A DNA stretch of 35,886 bases from an uncultured Clostridia bacterium (GCA_947165085.1 CAMUZA010000014.1:1-35886); one strand, 5' to 3'. Numbered from the stretch's first letter, positions 8,206 to 14,466 are shown. Program-made: numbers and translations. Notes: generated by a model from the sequence alone, not told the origin.

Positions 8206-9099
8206 TCAATCCGGAAGAATGATTTTGTAATACTCCATTATCTGGCGGAAGCGATCCTGTGCGAGGCCGCAGGTGTCGCGGAGATAGCCGGGCTCGCTTT
8301 CCCAGTTCTGGAGGCCTCGGTAATAGAAGGCCTTGAGGTCGTCCGTAATAATGAAGGGAACGATGCCGCATCTCAGACATTCCTTGAAGAGTAACAGACG
8401 ACCGATGCGGCCGTTGCCGTCCTGGAAGGGATGGATGCACTCGAAGCGGTAATGGAACTCCAGCAGATCGTCGAAGGTCTTTTCTTTCTTCGCGTGATAC
8501 GTTCGGAGCAATTCCTTCGCAGCGATCTGCACCTGATCCGGCGCTGTGGTCGCATGGTCTCCGACCTCATTGGGAAAACGCTTGTAATCGCCTACGGCAA
8601 ACCAATCCTTGCGGCTGTCTGTCGTGCCGTTTTTGAGCACGGCGTGAAGCTGCTTGATCATGCTCTCCGTAATTGCGTGATTCGCCGCGTCGATGACCAG
8701 GTCGATACAGCGGAAGTGATTTGCCGTCTCCACCACGTCGTCCACGCGGACGGGAGCATCCATCCCGATCGTGTTCGTCTCAAAGATCATCCTGGTCTGA
8801 TCATGAGTCAGGCGGCTGCCCTCCATGTGATTTGAATTGTATGTCAAGTCGATTTGGATCTTGTGATAAATGCCGCCGTGGGTTTTTGCCGATTTTTCTT
8901 CCCGCAGGACCGTCAGCAGATCGCGGCGTCCGGCGTCGCTTCTCGGCTTGCGATCCGGTTTCTCTGCAATTTCCGGTATGTTCCAGGTTTTCCCGATGAG
9001 CAGCGCGCCGGGAATTCGCCCAAGCGCACAGTAATTGCGCACGCTGCGCTCGGAAAGTCCCCAGCGTTTCGCGGTCTCCGCGACAGAAATATAATTCAT
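8206..9099 (-). CDS. HTH-Fic fusion protein (self-inhibited AMPylase family)
   Basis: This 297-residue protein has an N-terminal helix-turn-helix of the excisionase/MerR-like type (VAETAKRWGLSERSVRNY). A Fic domain follows with the full active-site motif HPFQDGNGRIGR at residues 223-234, as needed for transfer of AMP or another nucleotide to a target hydroxyl. The segment SNHMEG at 89-94 fits the (S/T)xxxE(G/N) inhibitory helix, so the enzyme is probably autoinhibited in the N-terminal (class II) manner. I chose the ATG at 9097-9099 because GGAGG (9108-9112) is correctly spaced; a TTG at 9114 would place that site inside the gene. Target unknown. It is co-oriented with cas3. Confidence 0.9.
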   Translation of the reverse strand: MNYISVAETAKRWGLSERSVRNYCALGRIPGALLIGKTWNIPEIAEKPDRKPRSDAGRRDLLTVLREEKSAKTHGGIYHKIQIDLTYNSNHMEGSRLTHDQTRMIFETNTIGMDAPVRVDDVVETANHFRCIDLVIDAANHAITESMIKQLHAVLKNGTTDSRKDWFAVGDYKRFPNEVGDHATTAPDQVQIAAKELLRTYHAKKEKTFDDLLEFHYRFECIHPFQDGNGRIGRLLLFKECLRCGIVPFIITDDLKAFYYRGLQNWESEPGYLRDTCGLAQDRFRQIMEYYKIILPD

Positions 9100-9120
9100 A
9101 ACCCGTACCTCCAATACTTG

Positions 9121-9204
9121 CTTTCGGCAATATTATACCGCCTTATCGGCAAAATAGCAACCATTCAAACAGAAATATTTTTAGCAATTATTTGCCGATA
9201 CGGC
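9121..9204 (-). promoter_or_regulatory. fic promoter with TTGCCGATA operator-like repeats
   Basis: On the minus strand, TTGCTA (9155-9160) and TATAAT (9132-9137) are 17 bp apart, a good sigma-A promoter. The motif TTTGCCGATAAGGC (9140-9153, minus) lies between them. It recurs with 13 of 14 matches at 9191-9204 on the opposite strand, and as a shorter TATTGCCGAAAG just after the -10 (9121-9132). Placement over the promoter suggests autoregulation by the HTH of the Fic protein. That link is inference. Confidence 0.65.
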
Positions 9205-9255
9205 AGAGGGAGCTGCGGTTTCTCTTTCCAAAAATATGTGTGCAATGCATATAAA

Positions 9256-9284
9256 GTGCCCGCCGATTACACATCGGCGGGCAC
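9256..9284. other. Perfect 12-bp inverted repeat
   Basis: GTGCCCGCCGAT (9256-9267) and its exact complement (9273-9284) flank a 5-nt loop. On the plus strand no T-tract follows; on the minus strand it is followed by TTTAT, so a weak minus-strand terminator is possible. It lies upstream of the fic promoter with no obvious gene to terminate. Confidence 0.7.
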
Positions 9285-9404
9285 GGGCTGATCGTAAGAC
9301 GCGTGGCCACCTACGCGGGGAAGTTCCTCGTCTTTCTAATCACTGTTGATTCTGCTGATGGAGCGGTTGCGGTTTGATAAACTATTATGTATCTTGCGTG
9401 GCTT

Positions 9405-9513
9405 TTTTGCCTTAATTTTGCCTTAATTCTATATTGACCTATATTTTTTGTAAATGTTTTTTGACGAAAAAGTTCCCGAAATGGTACCAAAAGGTACTAA
9501 ATGACAAAGATTA
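9405..9513. repeat. Short direct repeats in AT-rich DNA next to tRNA scar
   Basis: An 11-bp unit TTTTGCCTTAA is perfectly tandem at 9405-9415 and 9416-9426. CTATATT recurs 10 bp apart (9429-9435 and 9439-9445), and GGTAC plus C/T plus AAA recurs near 9484-9501. Repeats spaced about one helical turn beside an attachment site resemble arm-type binding sites of tyrosine recombinases. The region 9290-9540 has no recognisable gene. Confidence 0.5.
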
Positions 9514-9540
9514 ACACTACTTAACAAATACTGAAGGATT

Positions 9541-9563
9541 TTCGAGTCCTATATCGTCCACCA
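9541..9563 (+). other. tRNA 3'-end fragment, putative attR attachment site
   Basis: The bases read as a T-loop (TTCGAGT), a T-stem 3' strand (CCTAT), an acceptor 3' strand (ATCGTCC), discriminator A and an encoded CCA. The preceding bases do not supply the matching T-stem 5' strand (expected ATAGG) or any other part of a tRNA. Similarity thus begins exactly in the T-loop, a usual crossover position of tRNA-targeting tyrosine integrases. With a terminator right after CCA, the chromosome lies to the right and the integrated element to the left. Confidence 0.7.
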
Positions 9564-9601
9564 AAAAATCAGTCATGCCGTGTGGCATGGCTGATTTTTT
9601 T
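9563..9601 (+). terminator. Rho-independent terminator after tRNA fragment
   Basis: A 17-bp stem (9563-9579 with 9584-9600, one G-T pair) closed by a GTGT loop carries an A-tract on one side and a T-tract on the other. It is probably the native terminator of the tRNA gene whose 3' end is preserved just upstream. Confidence 0.85.
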
Positions 9602-9669
9602 CGTGGGCGCAGGACGAGACCGTTTTTGTCAACCGCACAGGCGGCTTTCGCGTAATCGCGGACTGCTGC

Positions 9670-9698
9670 TTGCAATAGGCGCTACGTTATGGTATAGT
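9670..9698 (+). promoter_or_regulatory. Sigma-A-type promoter of DUF6273 lipoprotein gene
   Basis: TTGCAA (9670-9675) and TATAGT (9693-9698) are 17 bp apart; the ATG follows 36 nt after the -10, with AGGGAG at 9721-9726 as ribosome-binding site. Confidence 0.75.
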
Positions 9699-9733
9699 GA
9701 AAACAGAATCACGCGACGAAAGGGAGTTATACT

Positions 9734-11014
9734 ATGAAACGACTGCTTTGTTTGCTGCTCGTCTTTATCCTGCTGCTGACGCTTGCCGCCTGCAAAGGAA
9801 GCCAAACCCACGGTGAAAGCGACGACAAGCCGCAGGACGCTGACGTGACGACACAGACCGATTCGACCGAAAAGGCGGCGTCGCCGTATCCCGTCGGTCT
9901 GTTCATGCTGCGCTGGATCGGCGACGAAAGCGGCGCGTATCTGCCCGGCGGCAACGAGTATGAGGACTACTACGGCAGACCGATCTCGCTGCTGGACACG
10001 ATGTACAAGGAAAACGAGACGCTCTGGTGCGAGATCGGCGAAGACGGGACCGGGACGATGCATCTGCCCTTCGGCAGAGACCCCGTGGCGATGGACTTCA
10101 ATACGGACGAGCCAGGCACGCTGCGCTACGGCGACTATGTGGTTCCCTATTACACCGACGAGGATGGCTCATTCCGGTTCCCAGAGGACGACGTCACGAT
10201 CTACTGGGACGTGATGGAGCCCTGCTCGCAGGCGCGGCTCGATCTGGTCTTTGAGGGCAAGGGCGGCACCGTGCCGCTGTCAGAGGCGGAGGTCGGCGAT
10301 CTGGTCTGCCTGGGGCAGTTCATTCAGGACGAGTATCAGGCGCAGCTTTCCCCGATCCGCTGGCGTGTGATCGACAAGCAGGACGGCAAGCTCCTGCTTC
10401 TGAGTGAAAAGCTGCTGGACAGCTTCGCCTACAACACCAATCCCGCCCAGGAAGTCCTGACGGACGTGACGTGGGAGAACTGCTCGCTGCGCGCCTTCCT
10501 GAACGACGAAAGCGAGGACGGCTTCCTGTCCATGTTCACGCCGGACGAGCGCGCCATGATTCTGACGACGCATCTGGAGAACAAATCAGCAAACGAGGAG
10601 CTGATGGCGCAGTGGGGCTCGTTTGAGGATCAGGGAGAGAAGAAGTATTCCGATCTGGCGACGCAGAGTCGTCCGGACGATCCCGACACGGACGACCGGG
10701 TCTTCCTCCTGTCCTATCAAGAGGTGCTCAAGTACTTCGGCGAGCCGACGGAGCCCTATACGGGCGACAGCGACTATCCTTTCTCTGTGATGAAGTGCAA
10801 TTCTGACTGGTGCGCCTATGTCACAGACGCTGTTATCACCGGCTACTACGACAATGCTACCCGCGCCGGCGCGTGGATGACCCGCACGCTCTGCAACTCT
10901 CACAGCGACGAGGACATGGTGGTCTACATCACCAGCGACGGCGAGGTCTTCGATTACTTCACCTACGCCTCCATGTTTATACGTCCCGCCCTTTGGGTCA
11001 GCACGGAGGGCTGA
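9734..11014 (+). CDS. DUF6273 domain lipoprotein
   Basis: This 426-residue secreted lipoprotein has a signal sequence and lipobox LAAC with the lipidated Cys at residue 20. A short charged, Thr-rich linker follows. The C-terminal half (from about residue 195) reads like DUF6273: an IRWRVIDKQDGKLLLLSE strand pair, then TWENCSLRAFLN, FTPDERAMI and a late segment with WVSTEG, as in surface proteins of Clostridia. The domain's function is not established. The gene is monocistronic between its own promoter and a terminator at 11033. It is not related to the small lipoproteins at 18-20 kb. Confidence 0.85.
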   Translation: MKRLLCLLLVFILLLTLAACKGSQTHGESDDKPQDADVTTQTDSTEKAASPYPVGLFMLRWIGDESGAYLPGGNEYEDYYGRPISLLDTMYKENETLWCEIGEDGTGTMHLPFGRDPVAMDFNTDEPGTLRYGDYVVPYYTDEDGSFRFPEDDVTIYWDVMEPCSQARLDLVFEGKGGTVPLSEAEVGDLVCLGQFIQDEYQAQLSPIRWRVIDKQDGKLLLLSEKLLDSFAYNTNPAQEVLTDVTWENCSLRAFLNDESEDGFLSMFTPDERAMILTTHLENKSANEELMAQWGSFEDQGEKKYSDLATQSRPDDPDTDDRVFLLSYQEVLKYFGEPTEPYTGDSDYPFSVMKCNSDWCAYVTDAVITGYYDNATRAGAWMTRTLCNSHSDEDMVVYITSDGEVFDYFTYASMFIRPALWVSTEG

Positions 11015-11031
11015 ACAGCCTTCTTAATGAA

Positions 11032-11060
11032 AGCAGCCGCGATTCCTCGCGGCTGCTTTT
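11032..11060 (+). terminator. Terminator of DUF6273 lipoprotein gene
   Basis: GCAGCCGCGA (11033-11042) pairs perfectly with 11047-11056 around a TTCC loop, followed by TTTT. The 24 bases 11032-11055 recur exactly at 11223-11246, so this hairpin brackets the dispersed repeat as a direct duplication. Confidence 0.85.
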
Positions 11061-11200
11061 CAGACTGCCAAAAACGGCGGAGCGCAGGTACTTCGGAGGG
11101 AAAGAAAGTGTGAAAGAAAACCGTCAGGGTTGTCTTTCACGTTCAATCAAACAGGATTTTCAAACTGATTTTAAGTTTGAAAATCCGCATGAGCGCGTCA
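11060..11200 (+). repeat. Dispersed structured intergenic repeat, copy 1
   Basis: The core 11095-11197 (103 bp) is 98 of 103 identical, without gaps, to the complement of 33954-34056. Weaker similarity continues to 11060, sharing TCAGACTG and a C-rich tract. It folds into two hairpins: GTGAAAGA...TCTTTCAC (11109-11139, extended by AACC/GGTT) and a 13-bp stem GGATTTTCAAACT...AGTTTGAAAATCC (11153-11185). No conserved coding pattern: three of the five differences would change an amino acid in the longest frame. It could be an ncRNA gene or a MITE-like element. Confidence 0.85.
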
Positions 11201-11251
11201 AAAAGACTTTTTTGACACGCTCAGCAGCCGCGATTCCTCGCGGCTGTTTTT
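11191..11251 (+). terminator. Two hairpins following repeat copy 1
   Basis: GAGCG plus GTCAAAAA (from 11191) pairs with TTTTTTGAC plus CGCTC (to 11222) as a long stem. It is followed by CAGCCGCGA/TCGCGGCTG (11225-11246) and TTTTT. The second hairpin duplicates the one at 11032-11055 and would terminate any plus-strand transcript crossing the repeat. Confidence 0.7.
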
Positions 11252-11301
11252 CTGCGCTCGGAAGGAGAAATCTTACCGGTCAGCAGACTTTAATCTTATG
11301 A

Positions 11302-11372
11302 TTGCTATTTCCGTCCGTATATGGTATACTTGCAATATTACGGCGTCAAAAAGGAAACATCATGTGACGCCG
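11302..11372 (+). promoter_or_regulatory. Glycosyltransferase promoter and 5'-UTR hairpin
   Basis: TTGCTA (11302-11307) and TATACT (11325-11330) are 17 bp apart. Shortly after the predicted start, CGGCGTCA (11341-11348) pairs with TGACGCCG (11365-11372), giving a leader hairpin ahead of the ribosome-binding site near 11388-11392. Confidence 0.65.
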
Positions 11373-11400
11373 CCACAGAAAAGAGAAAGAGGAACTTGGA

Positions 11401-12537
11401 ATGACAATCTGTGTTGTCTGCGACGTGCTGGGCCGCGAGAACAACGGCACGACCATTGCGGCAATGAATTTGATCCGCTCTCTGCGCGCAAAGGGACACG
11501 CCGTTCGCATCGTCTGCCCGGACGTCGAGCGCAAAGGCGAGCCGGACTATTATGTAGTGCCCACGCTGAAGCTGGGACCGATCAATTCGTATATCAAAAA
11601 GAACGGCGTTGTGATCGCAAAGCCGGATCGCAAGGTGCTGGAAGCCGCGCTGGACGGCGTGGATCACATACATCTGATGGTGCCGTTCATGGTGAGCCGC
11701 GCCGTGTTGAAAATCGCGCGGGAACGGGGTCTGTCCGTCACGGCAGGCTTCCACTGCCAGGCGGAAAACTTCACCTCGCACATCTTTATGAAAAACAATC
11801 GTCTTGCAAACCTGCTGACCTACAAGAATTTCTACCGCCACGTTTACCGTTATGTCGACGGCGTGCACTATCCTTCGGAGTTCATCCGCGGCGTATTCGA
11901 ACGATGCGGCGGCAAGACAAACGCCTACGTGATCTCCAACGGCGTGAACAAGCAGTTTCGTCCGATAGAGGTCAAGCGTCCGGAGGAGCTGGAGGGCAGG
12001 CGCGTGATCCTGTTCACCGGTCGGTTCAGCAAGGAAAAATCCCACACGGTTCTGATCGACGCGGCGAAAATGAGCCGCCACGCGGACGAGCTGCAGCTCG
12101 TCTTCGCCGGCGACGGACCGCTCAAAAAGAAGCTGGAAAAGCGCGCCAGAGGTCTGAAGCATCCGCCGATCTTCCGCTTTTTCTCCCGCGAAGACCTCCT
12201 GCGGGTCATCAACAGCGCCGACCTCTACGTCCATCCGGCGGAGATCGAGATCGAAGCGATCTCCTGCCTTGAGGCGATCTCCTGCGGACTGGTGCCGGTG
12301 ATCTCAAACTCCGAGCGCAGCGCGACGCGCTTTTTTGCGCTCGACGAGCGCAACCTCTTCCCCTGCAACGACAGCAAGGCGCTTGCCGAGCGGATCGACT
12401 ACTGGCTGGAGCATCCGGAAGAGAAGGAAGCGTGCAGCAAGGCATATCTCGGCTACACCAAGCAGTTTGACTTCGATCATTGTATGGATCGCATGGAGCA
12501 GATGATCCTGGAGACTCACGAAAAGAAGGCGCGCTGA
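11401..12537 (+). CDS. GT-B glycosyltransferase, family 4 type
   Basis: This 378-residue cytoplasmic or membrane-associated enzyme is predicted to transfer a sugar from a nucleotide-sugar donor. The N-terminal Rossmann half starts MTICVVCDVLGRENNGTT, a Gly-rich acceptor-site loop. The C-terminal half has the GT4 donor-site pattern: VILFTGRFSKEK near residue 205, LVFAGDGPLKKKLEK near 240, and EIEIEAISCLEAISCGLVPVIS near 285-306, holding the conserved EAISCG type E-x7-E region. It overlaps the downstream acyltransferase by one base, so the pair probably acts on the same glycolipid or lipid-linked glycan. Acceptor not identifiable. Confidence 0.88.
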   Translation: MTICVVCDVLGRENNGTTIAAMNLIRSLRAKGHAVRIVCPDVERKGEPDYYVVPTLKLGPINSYIKKNGVVIAKPDRKVLEAALDGVDHIHLMVPFMVSRAVLKIARERGLSVTAGFHCQAENFTSHIFMKNNRLANLLTYKNFYRHVYRYVDGVHYPSEFIRGVFERCGGKTNAYVISNGVNKQFRPIEVKRPEELEGRRVILFTGRFSKEKSHTVLIDAAKMSRHADELQLVFAGDGPLKKKLEKRARGLKHPPIFRFFSREDLLRVINSADLYVHPAEIEIEAISCLEAISCGLVPVISNSERSATRFFALDERNLFPCNDSKALAERIDYWLEHPEEKEACSKAYLGYTKQFDFDHCMDRMEQMILETHEKKAR

Positions 12538-13313
12538 TGGCGAAGAAGATCATCTACTACGAAGACGAGCTTCACGACGATTTTGCCGGCAACGGCATTC
12601 AGGCAAAGCCCGTTCCCGCGGATTTCCCCTTTGCGATTCGGAATATCTTCTGGCGGATCGCGGAATTCATTCTCTACCGTCTGATCGCGACGCCGGTGGT
12701 CTATTTGATCGGCAAGATCGGCTTCGGTCTGAAGATCAAAAACCGCAAGGCGCTGAGAAGCCTGCGCGGCAAAGGATATTTCCTCTACGGCAACCACACG
12801 CAGACCATGATGGACGCCTATACGCCGACGATCGCGGCCTTCCCGCGCCACGCGCATATCGTGGTCGGAGCGGAGGCGGTCTCCGTGCCGGTGCTGCGCC
12901 GCTTCGTGCAGCTTCTGGGCGGCATTCCGGTGCCGGGCAATCTGAAGGGCTACCGCCCGTTCCTGGAAGCCCTGCATTGGAGAATGGAGCAGAAGCGCGT
13001 CGTGACGATCTACCCGGAGGCGCATATCTGGCCGTGGTACACCGGCATCCGTCCGTTCCCGGACAGCAGCTTCGCCTATCCCGTGCGCGAGAACGCGCCG
13101 GTCGTCGCGTTCGTGACGACCTTCCGCAGGCGCAGGGTCTTCAAAAAGCTCTGGCCGTGCCTGACCGTGACCCTCTCCGAGCCGTTTTACCCCGATGCGT
13201 CGCTTTCCCAGCACGAGGCGAAAAAGGTCCTGCGCGACGATGTCTACGACTTTATGTGCCGAACCGCCGCCGCGCCGGACAACTACGTCTATTACGAATA
13301 CCGCAAAAAGTGA
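12537..13313 (+). CDS. PlsC-like lysophospholipid acyltransferase family protein
   Basis: The 258-residue protein resembles 1-acyl-glycerol-3-phosphate acyltransferases: a hydrophobic N-terminal segment (FILYRLIATPVVYLIGKIGF), then GNHTQTMMDAY in the position of the NH-x4-D catalytic motif, GGIPVPGN (substrate binding) and VTIYPEAHIWP (motif III, usually FPEG). The His-to-Asp gap is five residues rather than four, and PEG is PEA, as in a divergent subfamily. The start is the ATG overlapping the glycosyltransferase stop (TGATG). A longer in-frame start at 12480 lies inside that gene and has no advantage. Substrate unknown. Confidence 0.82.
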   Translation: MAKKIIYYEDELHDDFAGNGIQAKPVPADFPFAIRNIFWRIAEFILYRLIATPVVYLIGKIGFGLKIKNRKALRSLRGKGYFLYGNHTQTMMDAYTPTIAAFPRHAHIVVGAEAVSVPVLRRFVQLLGGIPVPGNLKGYRPFLEALHWRMEQKRVVTIYPEAHIWPWYTGIRPFPDSSFAYPVRENAPVVAFVTTFRRRRVFKKLWPCLTVTLSEPFYPDASLSQHEAKKVLRDDVYDFMCRTAAAPDNYVYYEYRKK

Positions 13314-13316
13314 TCG

Positions 13317-13356
13317 CACTCCCCCAAAAGAAATCATACGGGGGAGTGTTTTTTTT
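13317..13356 (+). terminator. Terminator after acyltransferase gene
   Basis: CACTCCCCC (13317-13325) pairs with GGGGGAGTG (13340-13348), followed by eight T residues; ends the two-gene operon. Confidence 0.9.
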
Positions 13357-13369
13357 CGAAAAAAACGTG

Positions 13370-13398
13370 TTCCAAAGCGGCGGTTTTTGTGGTATAAT
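13370..13398 (+). promoter_or_regulatory. Promoter of FTR-like/trxA operon
   Basis: A consensus TATAAT lies at 13393-13398 with a weak -35 (TTCCAA, 13370-13375) at 17 bp. GGAGGG at 13410-13415 is the ribosome-binding site for the ATG at 13422. Confidence 0.65.
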
Positions 13399-13421
13399 AG
13401 ACTTGATATGGAGGGATACTT

Positions 13422-13619
13422 ATGAAAATCACACTCAATCCGGACGCCGAGATCGTCGCGACCATTAAGGAAGGTCTGAAGCAGACCGGCGGCTACTGCC
13501 CCTGCCGACGCGAGCGTATTGAGGACAACAAATGCATGTGCAGGGAATTCCGCGAGCAGATCGCCGACGAGAACTACGAAGGCTTCTGCCACTGCATGCT
13601 GTACTACAAATCGAAATAG
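13422..13619 (+). CDS. Ferredoxin-thioredoxin-reductase catalytic-chain-like protein
   Basis: This 65-residue protein has three CxC pairs: Cys26/28 (YCPCRRERIE), Cys38/40 (CMCREF) and Cys56/58 (GFCHCMLYYK). The CPC...CxC...CHC pattern is that of the catalytic beta chain of ferredoxin:thioredoxin reductase, which uses a 4Fe-4S cluster and a disulfide to reduce thioredoxin. Spacing differs from the plant/cyanobacterial enzyme (9 and 15 residues between pairs), as in short clostridial forms. A thioredoxin gene follows after 9 nt in the same operon, supporting a reductase-substrate pairing. Activity is inferred; the protein is shorter than classical FTR beta chains. Confidence 0.78.
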   Translation: MKITLNPDAEIVATIKEGLKQTGGYCPCRRERIEDNKCMCREFREQIADENYEGFCHCMLYYKSK

Positions 13620-13628
13620 GAGGCAAGT

Positions 13629-13928
13629 ATGGAAATCATCGTAACAAAGGATAATTTTGAACAGGAAGTCCTGAAGGCGGAGCAGACCGTTCTGGTGGAC
13701 TTCTTCGCGACGTGGTGCGGCCCGTGCAAGATGGTCGCGCCGATCGTCAAGCAGATCGCAGACGAAGGCAAGGCGAAGGTCTGCAAGATCAACGTGGACG
13801 AGCAGCCGGAGCTTGCGATCCGGTACGGCATCGACAGCATCCCCACGCTGCTGGTTTTCAAGGGCGGCGAGCTTACCAACCGCGCCATCGGCTTCCGCAG
13901 CAAGGATCAGATCGAAGAACTTCTGTAA
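13629..13928 (+). CDS. trxA: Thioredoxin
   Basis: A single thioredoxin domain of 99 residues with the redox motif WCGPC (Cys30, Cys33), the cis-Pro segment SIPTLLVF and the usual DFFATWCGPCKM context. It reduces protein disulfides in the cytoplasm. AGGAGG overlaps the stop codon of the FTR-like gene, so the two are co-translated; the neighbour may be its ferredoxin-dependent reductase. Length and motifs are standard. Confidence 0.95.
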   Translation: MEIIVTKDNFEQEVLKAEQTVLVDFFATWCGPCKMVAPIVKQIADEGKAKVCKINVDEQPELAIRYGIDSIPTLLVFKGGELTNRAIGFRSKDQIEELL

Positions 13929-13938
13929 GAAAGCAGTC

Positions 13939-13974
13939 AAAAAGCCGCGCTGTGAAAACACAGTGCGGCTTTTA
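13939..13974 (+). terminator. Terminator after trxA
   Basis: A stem AAAGCCGCGCTGTG...CACAGTGCGGCTTT (one G-T pair) with an AAAA loop is followed by a short T-run. It may also act on the minus strand, where TipAS converges. Confidence 0.85.
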
Positions 13975-14029
13975 TGTATATTTGTATGTTTTGCGGTATT
14001 TTGCTTTTGTATTGCGGAACTGTTTTTCT

Positions 14030-14410
14030 TTACCCGAAGCATGCGTCGATCGCCTGTTTTACGAACTGCGCGGTGCCGGCGCCGCCCGCTTTGTCGATGT
14101 TCTCCGTGAACTCGCCGCCCGCCGCGTACATCTGACCGAGCGAGCGCAGGATCTCCGGCGTACAGCGATAGTAATGTTCGCTGATATACGCCTGCAAACG
14201 CATGACCAGCCCGCGTGTTTCATCGCACTTCGGATCGCCGTCTCTGTGCTTGTCGAAGTCCCCGAATATCGACATCAGACCCGCGCCGATTTTCTGTTCC
14301 TCCTCCGCAGAGCGGTCCCTGCTCTTCTCGGCGTACTGCCGATAGGCTTCGGTCTGCCCCCAGCGTTCTTTCGCCTGCCGCGCGCGGCGCTCCATCGTTT
14401 CTTGCTCCAT
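14030..14410 (-). CDS. Standalone TipAS-domain protein
   Basis: This 126-residue protein resembles the TipAS domain, the C-terminal drug-binding half of TipA-type MerR regulators, which traps thiopeptide and other antibiotics. Diagnostic stretches are WGQTEAYRQYAEKS, YISEHYYRCTPEILRSLGQMY, and FTENIDKAGGAGTAQFV at the end. No MerR DNA-binding domain is present. GGAGG sits 7 nt before the ATG, so the gene is a real short form and not a 5' truncation. It may sequester drug or be a solitary ligand-binding protein. It is downstream of dapH, with a hairpin between. Confidence 0.85.
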   Translation of the reverse strand: MEQETMERRARQAKERWGQTEAYRQYAEKSRDRSAEEEQKIGAGLMSIFGDFDKHRDGDPKCDETRGLVMRLQAYISEHYYRCTPEILRSLGQMYAAGGEFTENIDKAGGAGTAQFVKQAIDACFG

Positions 14411-14429
14411 CTGCTTTCCTCCGTTTTCG

Positions 14430-14461
14430 GAAAAGGCTCCGGCCGGTTCGGTCGAAGCCTT
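14430..14461 (-). terminator. Possible terminator after dapH
   Basis: On the minus strand AAGGCTTCG pairs with CGGAGCCTT (one G-T) around an 11-nt loop, followed by TTTT. It lies directly after the dapH stop and before the TipAS ribosome-binding site. Confidence 0.6.
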
Positions 14462-14466
14462 GCATT

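Noticed and set aside
9480-9563. Complete tRNA gene ending at 9563
   Set aside because: Only the T-loop and 3' acceptor half are present; upstream bases give no T-stem 5' strand, anticodon arm or D-arm.
1-9563. Integrase, transposase or second toxin-antitoxin gene within the putative island
   Set aside because: None is visible; every substantial minus-strand frame is cas or fic, so the integrase must be off the contig.
10810-11301. Protein-coding reading of the dispersed repeat (frame open in both copies)
   Set aside because: Three of the five differences between copies would change amino acids and there is no ribosome-binding site or plausible start.
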